64,000 nt of DNA from Mytilus galloprovincialis (Eukaryota > Mollusca > Bivalvia > Mytilida > Mytilidae), in assembly GCF_965363235.1 (NCBI RefSeq), contig NC_134839.1, positions 95,685,743 through 95,749,742 of the forward strand. Direction: 5' to 3'. Below the pieces are notes generated by a model. It did no database searches and was not told the origin of the DNA. It saw nothing but the letters and a program-made list of their open reading frames with translations. Each line of letters starts with the position of its first letter. Position 1 is the first letter of the stretch. Shown here in pieces: positions 45,683-56,700 of the stretch. A program made the translations under genes and the position numbers.

Positions 45683-47916
45683 ACGATTGCTTTCAAGCAA
45701 TCTGTAGACTTTTACCGTTGACTCAGGGCTGCATTCCCTCACGTCAACCGTTTTATTCTAAACATTTAGCAACATCTCAGATTCTTATGATTGTCTTGCT
45801 TTAAAAGGTAAAAACAAGCAAAAAATTGAACATAAACAACTTTCCTGTAATGTTCTTCTCATAATCTTCATGTTTGATATTTCCCTTGACTTATATGCGT
45901 GTTTTTAACAACACGGAAAATCAGAATTATGCAGTATTTATATTTAGTGTTTTTATAAATTTAGAAACACGTCAGAGGGAATTCCCCAGTTTTGATAAAT
46001 GTGAGAGTTCTCTGAATTCCGATAATTCTATTTCTGTCATATAAGAACTGAAGTGGAGTTTTTCTATATTTTACCGTTATGAAACTCATATTTGATACTG
46101 TACTCTCATAAAGAAATGAAAACATTCATCATATCATTTAATACACATTCTTGTTCCAAATCGCAAGTCGCGGGTTTGTTTATGTATTAATCCGCATGCG
46201 TATAGATTTCTTGATTTCAAGGACCTCTTTCAAGGGGTATCAGATTGAGTGGTTGCTCTGGATTCCCCACTCCATTGATTAATTTGAAACTCATGGGATT
46301 CTTTCTATGTCTGTCTGCTATTGAGGGTTATTGTTGTTGCATAATTTTAAATCATGTGCATCATTTGAATTAAAATATTTACATTTAAATTATATGTTTA
46401 CCTATAACACCCCTTCAGCCGAAATGGAGTCTTCCATATTATCGTTTCGAGTTGTCTCCCTTCCGGAAGTATTTTCCGTCAACGAAATACGATACGACTC
46501 GTCAAGAAAAATTATCTTGTTAGACGTCGATAAACGTCGTATTATATTAAGAAGATCTGAGAACGATCTCAATTTAAACAGAAGAGTGTGTACGGAAAGG
46601 AGTCATGCCCACTGACCCAAACAATTAATATTTTAAAAAAGGGTTAGAAATGGGGTTCCTCCTAGGATTAACGGTGATAAGATACGAAGTTAAATACCTT
46701 CTCTCACTCTCAGTGACTGGAAGCAAGTTAACTCGTACCACCGAAAACTCGTACCACGTTAACTCGTACCAACGTAAACTCGTACCACTGGGAAGTCGTA
46801 CCATTAAAAAAATATTAAAAAATATGAATGTTTTATGGTTTTTTTTTGTAAACCTAATAAAAATAAGGTTGAATTACTTGAATTTTATACTGGATTTTAA
46901 GGAAAGCTTAGACAAAAATACGAATGTTTTTTAAAGCTTTATTTTTTAAACTGATCTTTAAAACCAGTTTTAATCCAGAAGAAAGTAAAAAAAACATTGC
47001 TTTAACTGTACCTTAAGTTGAATATCTATATCCAAATTAAATTAATTAAAGCTGTAATCCATGATCACAAATCGAATGCTATGTTTACAATTGTTGAAAG
47101 CCATGTGCTTTATGGTGGGAAAATTCGGGAAACCCCTTAACAGGAAACAGTTACATTTCATTGTTATTTATAGACAGTAAGAGTTCCATTTTGGAAATCA
47201 TTTTGATTAACCGTGTTAACTGCTAAGATTTATTCATGAAAAATAAATATTTTCTTGGGGTGAAACTTTTAATACTTTAATAATTTTACAAATATAAGTA
47301 AACCAGTCTGAAGTATTTTCTGTCCAGGACCAATAGACAAGGAACATTAGCTACAAATTGGTCATTGTACTTTCAAATTATATATATTTTACAGATTTAA
47401 GAGGTATTGAGTGAAAGTAAAGTATATATTCATCATTTAACACCATTTAAATGCATTTAAATAAGTTGGTACGATTTGACGTTGGTACGAGTTTACAATG
47501 GTACGGGATAACTATAATTCCAGTGACTGCTGTGGAAAGTAAACTTGGAATTGATAGTACAAAAATAAAACACAATAAGTACATTGCTCATACACTTGTA
47601 TCCGGGATTGGCAATTTTTAAAGTTGAGTAACTATTCAGATTATTACATTTTGCATGTGCAGTTGAATTAGTTTTGAAAATAATACTATCCAGCTGTACC
47701 AGGGCTGCCAAAAATGCTTGAGACTCACGCATGTTCATGCTTTTTTGTGGCAGTATCCTTGGATCTATTTTTTTCCTCGTTGATCTTTTCAATTTTGGCC
47801 AAATCTCATGCATTTGCATAATGAAAAGTTGGCAGAACTGCTATACATGTGTCAATGAAAACTATGGCAATCGTATCCCTCAGAGCATTCTGCTCTTTGA
47901 TTTTATTATCTGAGTT
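45683..47916 (+). repeat. Repeated segment S, copy 1
   Basis: It aligns with 51268-53195 in the same orientation. Shared blocks include TTGCTTTCAAGCAATCTGTA, ACTTTCCTGTAATGTTCTTC, AAATGGAGTCTTCCATATTA and CTATACATGTGTCAATGAAA. Copy 1 alone contains the 46720-47520 insert. A short frame starting MESSILSFRVVSLPEV (46423) is conserved only partly in copy 2, so coding is not supported. Confidence 0.8.
46720..47520. mobile_element. 801 bp TIR element with CTCGTACCA repeats, 9 bp TSD
   Basis: Both ends carry repeated AACTCGTACCA-type units in inverted orientation (five on the left, three on the right). CAGTGACTG flanks both sides (46711-46719, 47521-47529). The paralogous site at 53024-53032 (CAATGACTA) is empty. 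A 9 bp duplication points to a Mutator-like (MULE) element. No transposase. Confidence 0.8.
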
Positions 47917-47917
47917 A

Positions 47918-49211
47918 CAGTACATTCCGGTTATTTGCATAGCCTATTTGTCAGACGAAATTATGCAATAAAGCGGAGTATGCTTATATCCGAAATGCCA
48001 AAATACGGAGCCAAATAAAATCGATAGTGCAGATCTGACAGTAAAAGGAAATCCTGAAGAAAGATGAACGTCCATAATCCTCTTACAACATATTGAATGA
48101 TTATTTATTCTAATAAAAGTTATTTGTCTAGTGTCATGCATTTTATTTCATTGTTTATTCTTTCAATAAAGTTTATAAACACATTTAGTTTTAGTTTGTT
48201 TATGTACCGACTTTTCCTTTACCTGAGATACGAAAATAAAATTGTTCTAAAAATAGATTTGTTTCTATGACCCGGATGTACAAATTATATTGTTACGCTT
48301 CGATTAAAACAAACTGTTGAACAATGCTACACAGTTTATAATCATTTGATACAATAAATGTGTAATGAACTGCCTTTAATATGCAGTATTTACCGATTGC
48401 ACAGTGATGTAACACTGTTACTTTAACCCCGTTAGTTTCGTATATGCAAAGCACATGTAATGGGGCCCTGCACGGGTTATTTGCTGGACACGAGTGTTGA
48501 AAGTGAGAAAATATAATAATTTTAAGTTAATGTTCTTTTCAAAAAATATTAAAAATGAAAGATTGATGTATGAAATTCTTCAACCATATATAAATGCCAT
48601 GTAATATTTAACATAAATGTAGATCACCCCTAGCCAAATTACGAGATTGCACATTGGATAATGATCGATAATTAGCAAAGCGTTATTGTTTTAAAAATAC
48701 ACCCAAAATGTAATCTATGAACAATGTTTGAAATGCAATCAATAATTAACACCTTTTGAGATAGAAGATCATAGAATGGTTGTGTTTTTACAACAATCAG
48801 CTGATTGACATTTTTATGACCTCGAGGCTTAAAATAGAATATGGGAAACTTTACCTGTGTATACACATCGAGGCCTTTTTTATAATCATATAAACACGAA
48901 AGAAACTGTTTTAAAACTTTATTTAAATAACACAGAAGTAAATGTGAAATAATATCAAAAATAATGATGCATTCAAAAAAAATATACTTACCAAATTGCT
49001 GTTTCCGGTCAAAACATCTCGTCAGTTTTAACTAAGCATATCTAGCTGGCGATTATTTTCTATGCAATTAACCGAAATGCCACTTGTGGGGCTATGCATA
49101 TAACCGTACAATTTAACATTAGATGAATGGGAAATGGTTTTGTGCAGGAGAAAAGTATGCAATTAACCGAATTATGCTATTAAGCGGTATGCAATTAAGT
49201 GGAATCGACTG
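47918..49211. mobile_element. pogo/Tigger-like non-autonomous element, TA TSD
   Basis: Left CAGTACATTCCGGTTATTTG and right (inverse) CAGTCGATTCCACTTAATTG are similar inverted ends, both followed by CATA, and TA flanks each side. This end sequence resembles pogo/Tigger termini. ATGCAATTAACCGAA-type motifs repeat near both ends (48990-49200). 1294 bp, no transposase ORF. Confidence 0.75.
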
Positions 49212-49300
49212 TATTAATAAATTCAAGCAAATTTTTACATTCTAACAAATGGAAGTTTTTAACAACCTTGCATGGTCGGTATTACATTCTAACACAGTAA

Positions 49301-49587
49301 GGCAGCAACCATTTGATTTTCTGGGGGGGGCTATGGTTTTTTTTGGAAAAAAAAGTTTGTTTCCAGTTTTTGGAGAAAAAAATAATTTGTTTTTGATATT
49401 GAGAAAAAAAAATTGTTTGTTTCACCCTCAGCTGCCACTATATGTAATGCTAAAATTCAAAGAAAAAAATTGTTTTCGACTTGTCGCGAAAAAAATAGAT
49501 TGTTTTTCGCTGCAGGCGAAAAAAAAAATTTGTCCAGAAAAAAAAACCATAGCCCCCCCCCCCCCAGAAAATCAAATGGTTGCTGCC
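49301..49587. mobile_element. Harbinger-like MITE, TAA TSD
   Basis: The inverted ends start GGCAGCAACCATTTGATTTT and extend about 34 bp. TAA flanks both sides (49298-49300, 49588-49590), the typical 3 bp target of PIF/Harbinger. The 287 bp interior is A/T-rich and frame-like but has no known domain. Related to 25918-26278. Confidence 0.8.
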
Positions 49588-49974
49588 TAAATTCAGCATA
49601 CATTGTATAAATGTTGTATATCTAAGATAATATGCAAGGAACCTGACTATAATCAAATTAACTAGTTTGTCTATATGAATATACTATGAGACTTGGAAAG
49701 AGAGAGCCGAAAGAAAACATAGAAGAAAGTAAACAGTTTGTTAAAATGCTGAGACAGTAAAGCAATGTTAAGAAAAAAACATCAGAAAATTCAAAACTTT
49801 TTTTTTATGACAATCGCAGTGTTCCATCAATGGCATCATCAGTTTAACATACAATCATTCCTTATAACATGTTTAAAATTGTCATGTCATATGTTAATTT
49901 CATAATGCATATATATGTGACGCCTTTGATAAAAGATTAATTACCTATATATGTATTGTTTATTTAAGAAAAAT

Positions 49975-50081
49975 ACAATACTGGTACAATACTGGAATAC
50001 AATACTGGTACAAAATTTTCATACAAGTATTGTGCACAATACTAGTATACCAGTATTGCGATCACCAACTACAGGAGATCC
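49975..50081 (-). repeat. Right arm of the large inverted repeat
   Basis: Repeated CAATACTGGTACAA blocks, then TATACCAGTATTGCGATCAC and CAACTACAGGAGATC, mirroring 45230-45300. Confidence 0.75.
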
Positions 50082-51184
50082 GTTATCGGTAAAAATAATC
50101 TAAACTATCAATCGCGTTCCCTCGAGATATAGTTTTTCACATTCCATTCATAAATCACAAAAAGACAAACCACTACTGACCTACCTTTTAAGTTTAGTTT
50201 AAACATATTTATTTTTAGCTGATTGGGAAACAAGTTTTGCAACTTATATTAATCCGGGTCCATTCGCGCCCATTCACGTTTGCACCCACTCATGTTCGCC
50301 CCCCTTTCACTTTCACACCCTACATGTTCGCGCCCAATTTTAATTGGTTTTGTGTTCAATAACTATAGCTTTGTAATCAAGTTTTGGCAAGTATATTCTT
50401 ATATTTGTTGTCATTGTCTCAAAATAAGGTGAGACAGCATTTTTTTTGTGTTGAATAAATCTTTATCATGTTTTGGATAGTGTATTGTTAAAAAAATAAA
50501 TAGTCCTCTCTAAATAAAGTGGGATTCTGTCAACGTTTTATTTTGTGATGAAAAGTTAGATTTGTTAAATTCAATCAGAGATATATTATAATCTGATTTT
50601 ATTAAAAAATCCTGCACAACTTTTATTTATTAAAAATATATTCAGCATTTGTTCTGACAGTATTGGTTTTTCATACCTAAGAAAAATAATTAAAACAAAC
50701 AAAATATCACCTGTAAGTGGAGTATAATTAAAAGAAAATAAAGACATATTTTAATTGAATTTATTCAATTTTTTTTATAAATTTTAATAATAAATGAAGA
50801 TTATATAATATTTTTTTTTATAGCTTTCAGAAATAAAAATCTAAATAGGAATTGATTGAAATTGGAAGAAGTGAGAGAATAGTTGACATGTAATTATGTG
50901 TCACTGTCATGCTTTGTTGATTTTTATTACTTTTACCTGCAATCAACAGGTCATAAAACCCTCCCAGATGGGAGTAATTACTTGGTGTTTTTTTGGGAGG
51001 GAAATCTGTGTTTCACAGTGTGACACTGTGTTTCACCAGAATCAGTGTTGGGAGTATGAGATTACATCCTCTCTGTGTGTACTGTAGGTCAGTAGTGGTT
51101 TTTCTTTTTGCGATTTATGAATGGAAAGTGAAAAACTATCTCAAGTGAACGCGATTGATAGTTTAGATTATTTTTACCGATAAC
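50082..51184. mobile_element. 1.1 kb TIR element with ~110 bp inverted ends
   Basis: GTTATCGGTAAAAATAATCT at the left mirrors AGATTATTTTTACCGATAAC at the right, and pairing continues through CTACTGACCTACC-type blocks. The interior (50200-51085) holds TTCGCGCCCA-like short repeats at 50265-50335 and no gene. It interrupts the inverted-repeat flank of segment S. Confidence 0.75.
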
Positions 51185-51267
51185 CTCTACAAATTTCAGC
51201 TGACGGCGACTACATGTATAAGGCTCGTTCATGCAATGGGACTGAAATAATTATAATATATAAAATA

Positions 51268-53195
51268 TATTGCTTTCAAGCAATCTGTAGACTTATACCA
51301 TTGACTCAGGGCCATTCCCTCACGTCTACCATTTTATTGTGGAGCCTTCGACTTTAGTCGAAAAAGCGAGACTAAGCGATCCTACATTCCGTCGTCGATG
51401 GCGTCGTCGTCGGCGGCGTCCACAAATATTCACTCTGTGGTTAAAGTTTTTGAAATTTTAATAACTTTCTTAAACTATACTGAATTTCTACCAAACTTGG
51501 ACAGAAGCTTGTTTATGATCATAAGAAAGTATCCAGAAGTAAATTTTGTAAAAATAAAATTCCATTTTTTCCGTATTTTACTTATAAATGGACATAGTTT
51601 TTCTTCGAGGAAACATTACATTCACTCTGTGGTTAAAGTTTTTAAAATTTTAATAACTTTCATAAACTATCCTTGATTTGTACCAAACTTGGACAGAAGC
51701 TTGTTTATGATCATAAGATAGTATCAAGAAGAAAATTTTGTAAAAATAAATTTCCACTTTTCCATATTTTACTTATAAATGGACTTAGTTTTTCTGCGAG
51801 GAAACATTACATTCACTCTGTGGTTAAAGTTTTTAAAATTTTAATAACTTTCATAAACTATCCTTGATTTGTACCAAACTTGGACAGAAGCTTGTTTATG
51901 ATCATAAGATAGTATCAAGAAGAAAATTTTGTAAAAATAAATTTCCACTTTTCCGTATTTTACTTATAAATGGACTTAGTTTTTTTTTGCCAGAAACAAA
52001 ACATTCACTCTGTGGTTTAAGTTTTTAAAATTTTTATAATGTTCTTAAACTATCCTGGATTTCTACCAAACTTAGACAAAAGCTTGTTTCTGATCATAAG
52101 ATATTATTCAGAAGTAAATTTTGTAATAAAAAAAGTTAACTTTTTCCGTATTTTACTTATAAATGAACTTAGTTTTTCTTCCAGTTAACATTACATACAG
52201 TCTGCAGTTAAAGTTTATAAAACATTTATTAGATTCATAAACTATTCTGGATTTTTTACCAAACTTGGAAGCTTCTTTCAATCAAAAGACAGTATCGAGA
52301 GGGAAATTTTTATTGATGTTTTTCCTCATTTTTGTTGAGTCTGCGATTAACAGCAAAAGTAGGCGAGACACTGGGTTCCGTGGAACCCTTACAAATTTTT
52401 CTAAACATTAAGGAACCTCTCAGACTTTAAGATTGTCTTCCTTTAAAAGGTAGAAACAAACAAAAGGATTGAATTTAAACAACTTTCCTTTAATGTTCTT
52501 CTCATAATCTTCATGTTTCAATATTTCCCTTGACTTATAGATGCATGCGTATAGTTTTCTTGACTTCAAGGGGTTTGCTCTGGATTCCCCAATCAGTTGA
52601 TTAATTTAAAAATCATAGGATCTTTTCTATGTATGTCTGCTATTGAGGGTTATTGTTGTTGCATAATTTTAAAGCATATGCATCATTTGAATTAAAATAT
52701 ATGTAGTCCACATCGTACAGGTATAACTACAATACCCCTTCAGGCGAAATGGAGTCTTCCATATTATTGTTTCGAGTTTCTCCCTTCTGTGAATTCTAAA
52801 TCAAAATACAATACAACACGTTGAAAAAATTCACTCGTTCTGTCGATAAAAATATTAAAACGATCACAATTTAAGCCGCGGAATGTGTACGAAAAGGAGT
52901 CATGACCACTGACCCAAAGGAAATTAAATATTTAAGGAGTTAGGAATGGGGTTCCTCCTAGTATTAACGTAGGAAAATAGGTGATAAGATATGAAGTGAA
53001 ATACCTTCTCTCACTCTGAGTTTCAATGACTACTGTGGAAAGTAAACTTGAAATTGATAGTACAAAACTAAAACACAATAAGTACATTGTTCATACACCT
53101 GTATCGAGATAAAAATTCTATCCAGCTATACATGTGTCAATGAAAACAATTGGCAATTATATCCCTCAGAGCAATCTGCTCTTTGATTTCTGTCT
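51268..53195 (+). repeat. Repeated segment S, copy 2
   Basis: Same orientation and block order as 45683-47916. It alone contains the 51339-52400 insert and lacks the 46720-47520 insert. Confidence 0.8.
51339..52400 (+). mobile_element. Hairpin-ended element with ~191 bp tandem units
   Basis: The paralogous copy reads TTTTATT directly joined to CTAAACATT (45751-45766), which fixes the insert limits. It starts GTGGAGCC and a TTCGACTTTAGTCGAA hairpin, then a GTCGTCG-rich core (51390-51420). Five units follow, with ATTCACTCTGTGG-like anchors at 51428, 51620, 51811, 52003 and 52194. It ends near a GGGTTCCGTGGAACCC hairpin. The open frames inside only reflect the repeat. Confidence 0.8.
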
Positions 53196-53200
53196 ATGAA

Positions 53201-53286
53201 GAAATAACATAAAAAATGTGGTGCACACTGAAAAACTCGCGCAGCGGGTTATTTAACAGTGTGCACCATATTTTTTATGTTATTTC
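53201..53286. repeat. 30 bp-arm hairpin upstream of the first visible Tra2 exon
   Basis: GAAATAACATAAAAAATGTG and GTGCACACTG pair with CAGTGTGCAC and CATATTTTTTATGTTATTTC around a GC-containing loop. Likely a MITE. Confidence 0.85.
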
Positions 53287-53369
53287 AATTAGACTGACAA
53301 AATATTACAGTTATATCTTATAATTTAATTCTAAATTTCATTTTAAACTTCCGTAAATCATGAAAGAAC

Positions 53370-53440
53370 GTTGATGACGTCACGGTCACATGACAAAATT
53401 GTGTCTTTGATATGATAAACTAAACGACGTCAGCCAATTA
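53370..53440. promoter_or_regulatory. CRE and CCAAT motifs, unproven role
   Basis: TGACGTCA (53375-53382), a nearby CACATGAC and GACGTCAGCCAAT (53427-53439) look promoter-like. They sit just before a splice acceptor rather than a first exon, and similar motif pairs occur inside MITEs elsewhere in the window. They may be repeat-derived. Confidence 0.3.
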
Positions 53441-53501
53441 GAAGACATTACGTGTTACAATCAAAATTAAATTATTATATAATATCATTGTTTTGTTTCA
53501 G

Positions 53502-53707
53502 GGTAGAAGAGGTTCTGATGAGTCTGATGCTTCAGGATCTCCAGACTCTAGATCAGAACATGGGGATCACAAACATGCTGATCACAAACATGGTTCAAGA
53601 TCAAGAAGTAGGTCATACCATTCTGACAGAGCAAAATACAACAGAGAGCGCTCAAGGACAAGGTCACATTCAAGGGGACATCGTAAAAGAAGATATTCTT
53701 ATTCAAG
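53502..53707 (+). CDS. tra2: Tra2 exon: first visible RS-domain exon
   Basis: Acceptor TTTTGTTTCAG|GGTAGAAG, donor TCAAG|GTTTGT. It encodes [16 protein letters not shown], a His-rich [11 protein letters not shown] stretch and [12 protein letters not shown]...RKRRYSYSR. It starts in phase 0 and ends after two bases of an Arg codon. Confidence 0.9.
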
Positions 53708-56700
53708 GTTTGTACATGCACATTTGTTTGCCAAATTATGAGAATATTTTGGAGCAAATATCATGATAGATAGAAATAGAATACAAATTATTCACACAGT
53801 AACACTACAGCTCAGATAAATTTGTCCACCTGTCCGCCTTAGGCTTCCTCCACCAGACATGAAATAGCCCAAAGGTGGCCTTAAATCGCTAGCAATCAAT
53901 CAATTTATCCACCTGTCCCCCTCAATTTAGAATTAAAATTAAAGTTTCAAAAAGAAATGGACAGAAACTCAAATTAAAACCATTTTTTATACAACTGCAA
54001 AAATTGAAAAGTTTTTGGTCGTATATTGGTATCACGTTGGCGTCAGCGTCATAGTCGTCGTCCGAATACTTTTGGTTTTCGCACTGTAACTTTAGTTTAA
54101 GTGAAGAAAAATCTATGAAATTTAAACACAAGGTTTATGACCACAAAAGGAAGGTTGGGATTGATTTTGGGAGTTTTAGTCCTAACAGTTTAGGAATTAG
54201 GGGCCAAAAAGGGCCCAAATAATCATTTTCTTGGTTTCGCACTATAACTTTAGTTTAAGTAAAAAGAAATCTACATGTATGAAATTTTGACACAAGGTTT
54301 ATGACCACAAAAGGAAGGTTGGGATTGATTTTGGGAGTTTTGGTTCCAACAGTTTAGGAAATAGGGGCCAAAAAAGGGCCCAAATAAGCATTATTCTTGG
54401 TTTTCACACAATAACTTTAGTATACATGTAAGTAAATAAAAATCAATGAAATTTAAACACAAGGTTTATGACCACAAAAGGAAGGTTGGGATTGATTTTG
54501 GGAATTGAGGTCCCAACAGTTTAGGAATTACGGACCAAAAAGGGGCCCAAATAAGCAGTTTTCTTGGTTTTCGTACATTTTGTACCATACATTTGTAACT
54601 TTAGTGTAAGTTAATAGAAATCTATGAAATTTAAACACAAGGTTTTTGACCATAAAAGGAAGGTTGGGATTGATTTTGGGAGTTTTGGTCCCAACAGTTT
54701 AGGAATAAGGGGCCCAAAGGGTCCAAAATTAAACTTTGTTTGATTTCATCAAAAATTGAATAATTGGGGTTCTTTGATTTGCCGAATCTAACTGTGTATG
54801 TAGATTCTTAATTTTTGGTCCCGTTTTCAAATTGGTCTACACTAAGGTCCAAAGGGTCCAAAATTAAACTTACAAAAATTGAATCCTTGGGGTTCTTTGA
54901 TATGCTGAATCTAAAAATGTACTTAGATTTTTGATTATTGGCCCAGTTTTCAAGTTGGTCCTAATAGGGATCCAAAATTAAACTTTGTTTGATTTCATTA
55001 AAAATTGAATAATTGGGGTTCTTTGATATGCCAAATCTAACTGTGTATGTAGATTCTTAATTTTTGGTCCCGTTTTCAAATTGCTCTACATTAAGGTCCA
55101 AAGGGTCCAAAATTAAAGTAAGTTTGATTTTGACAAAAATTGAATTCTTGGGCTTCTTTGATATGCTGAATCTAAACATGTACTTAGATTTTTGATTATG
55201 GGCCCAGTTTTCAAGTTGGTCCAAATCAGGATCCAAAATTATTATATTAAGTATTGTGCAATAGAAAGAAATTTTCAATTGCACAGTATTCAGCAAAAGC
55301 AAGAAATCTTCAATTGCACAGTATTGTGCAATAGCAAGATATTTTCAATTGCACAGTATTGTGCAATAGCAAGAAAATCTTCAATTGCACAGTATTATTA
55401 TGGGCCCAGTTTTCAAGTTGGTCCAAATCAGGATCCAAAATTATTATATTAAGTATTGTGCAATAGCAAGAAATTTTCAATTGCACAGTATTCAGCAATA
55501 GCAAGAAATCTTCAATTGCACAGTATTGTGCAATAGCAAGAAATTTTCAATTGCACAGTATTGTGCAATAGCAAGTATTTTCAATTGCACAGTATTGTGC
55601 AATAGCAAGAAATATTTAATTGTGCAATAGCAAGAAATTTTCAATTGGAGTTATCTTTCTTTGTCCAGAATAGTAGTTGAATCAACTTAAATCATTGTTT
55701 TATACAATGTACAATGTATATTCACTTTTACTACCAACTGATAAATTAAAACAATCTTTACCATTCAGTGATAACAAGCACTTTTTTACATTTTAATATT
55801 TTATGATGTATTTAAATGAGTAGTTATTGTTGCAAACTCCATTAGAAATTTGAATTGAGATCAGTTTTGGAATAAGGGAAAGGGGCATGTGAAAAAAAAT
55901 TGGGTGGGGGGTGTTCTATTTTTCTCATTTCAAATTTCATAAATAATTGAAAATTCTTCAAACATTTTTTTGAGAGGATTAATATTCAACAGCATAGTGA
56001 ATTGCTCAAAGGAAAAAAAATTTTTTTTAAGTTCATTAGACCACATTCATTCTGTGTCAGAAACCTATGCTGTGTCAACTATTTAATCACAATCCAAATT
56101 TAGAGCTGAATTCAGCTTGAATGTTGTGTCCATACTTGCCCCAACTGTTGAGGGTTCAACCTCTGCGGTCATATAAAGCTGCACCCTGCGGAGCAACTGG
56201 TTTTACTATATAACTTTCAAAAAGATGCTTTGACAATGTTCAGTGATTGCAGAAGAAACAGAAGAAATCCTATAAATTGAGATACAGGTTTAATGTTGTT
56301 GACAAGTTCCTCAATCTAATATATATTATATACAATAATTATGATTATCAAACTTTAAATATACATTAAATTCTTGATTTGTTTAAGATCAAGAAGCCGT
56401 AGTTACAACAAATACTCTAGGTCCAGATCAAGATCACCATATCATAGAAGATCATCACGATAGTAAGTATTAAATATTTCTGTACAAACATTTGTTGAAA
56501 TATTATATATATATTTCGGAATTATGGCATCAGGCTGCAAAAGTACACCTTTCAGAACATGCTTGCCATTCTGCAATTGAAATTCCGTTTCCTTACATTA
56601 CATTATCATTGCATGTGTACATTTTCAACACGTGTCCATTTTTGACCATTTATGATCGTGTAATTTGTTGATCTGGGTCTATGGTTGCATGTCAATTTTC

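Noticed and set aside
46331-46615. A 94-codon frame containing MESSILSFRVVSLPEV as a gene
   Set aside because: Its counterpart in the duplicate segment (52740-52870) is only partly conserved and out of frame, no domain is recognisable, and the block lies in repeated DNA.
49249-49590. 113-codon frame over the Harbinger-like MITE
   Set aside because: The frame spans the element's inverted ends and A/T and G/C runs; composition is low-complexity.
51398-51867. Open frames with repeated HSVVKVFKILITFINYP as a repeat protein
   Set aside because: The peptide repeat simply mirrors the ~191 bp DNA tandem unit, which is A/T-rich and matches a non-coding mussel repeat.
53552-53757. Overlapping frames on both strands at the first visible Tra2 exon
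   Set aside because: They are shadows of the RS-rich exon, whose frame is fixed by splice sites and downstream exons.
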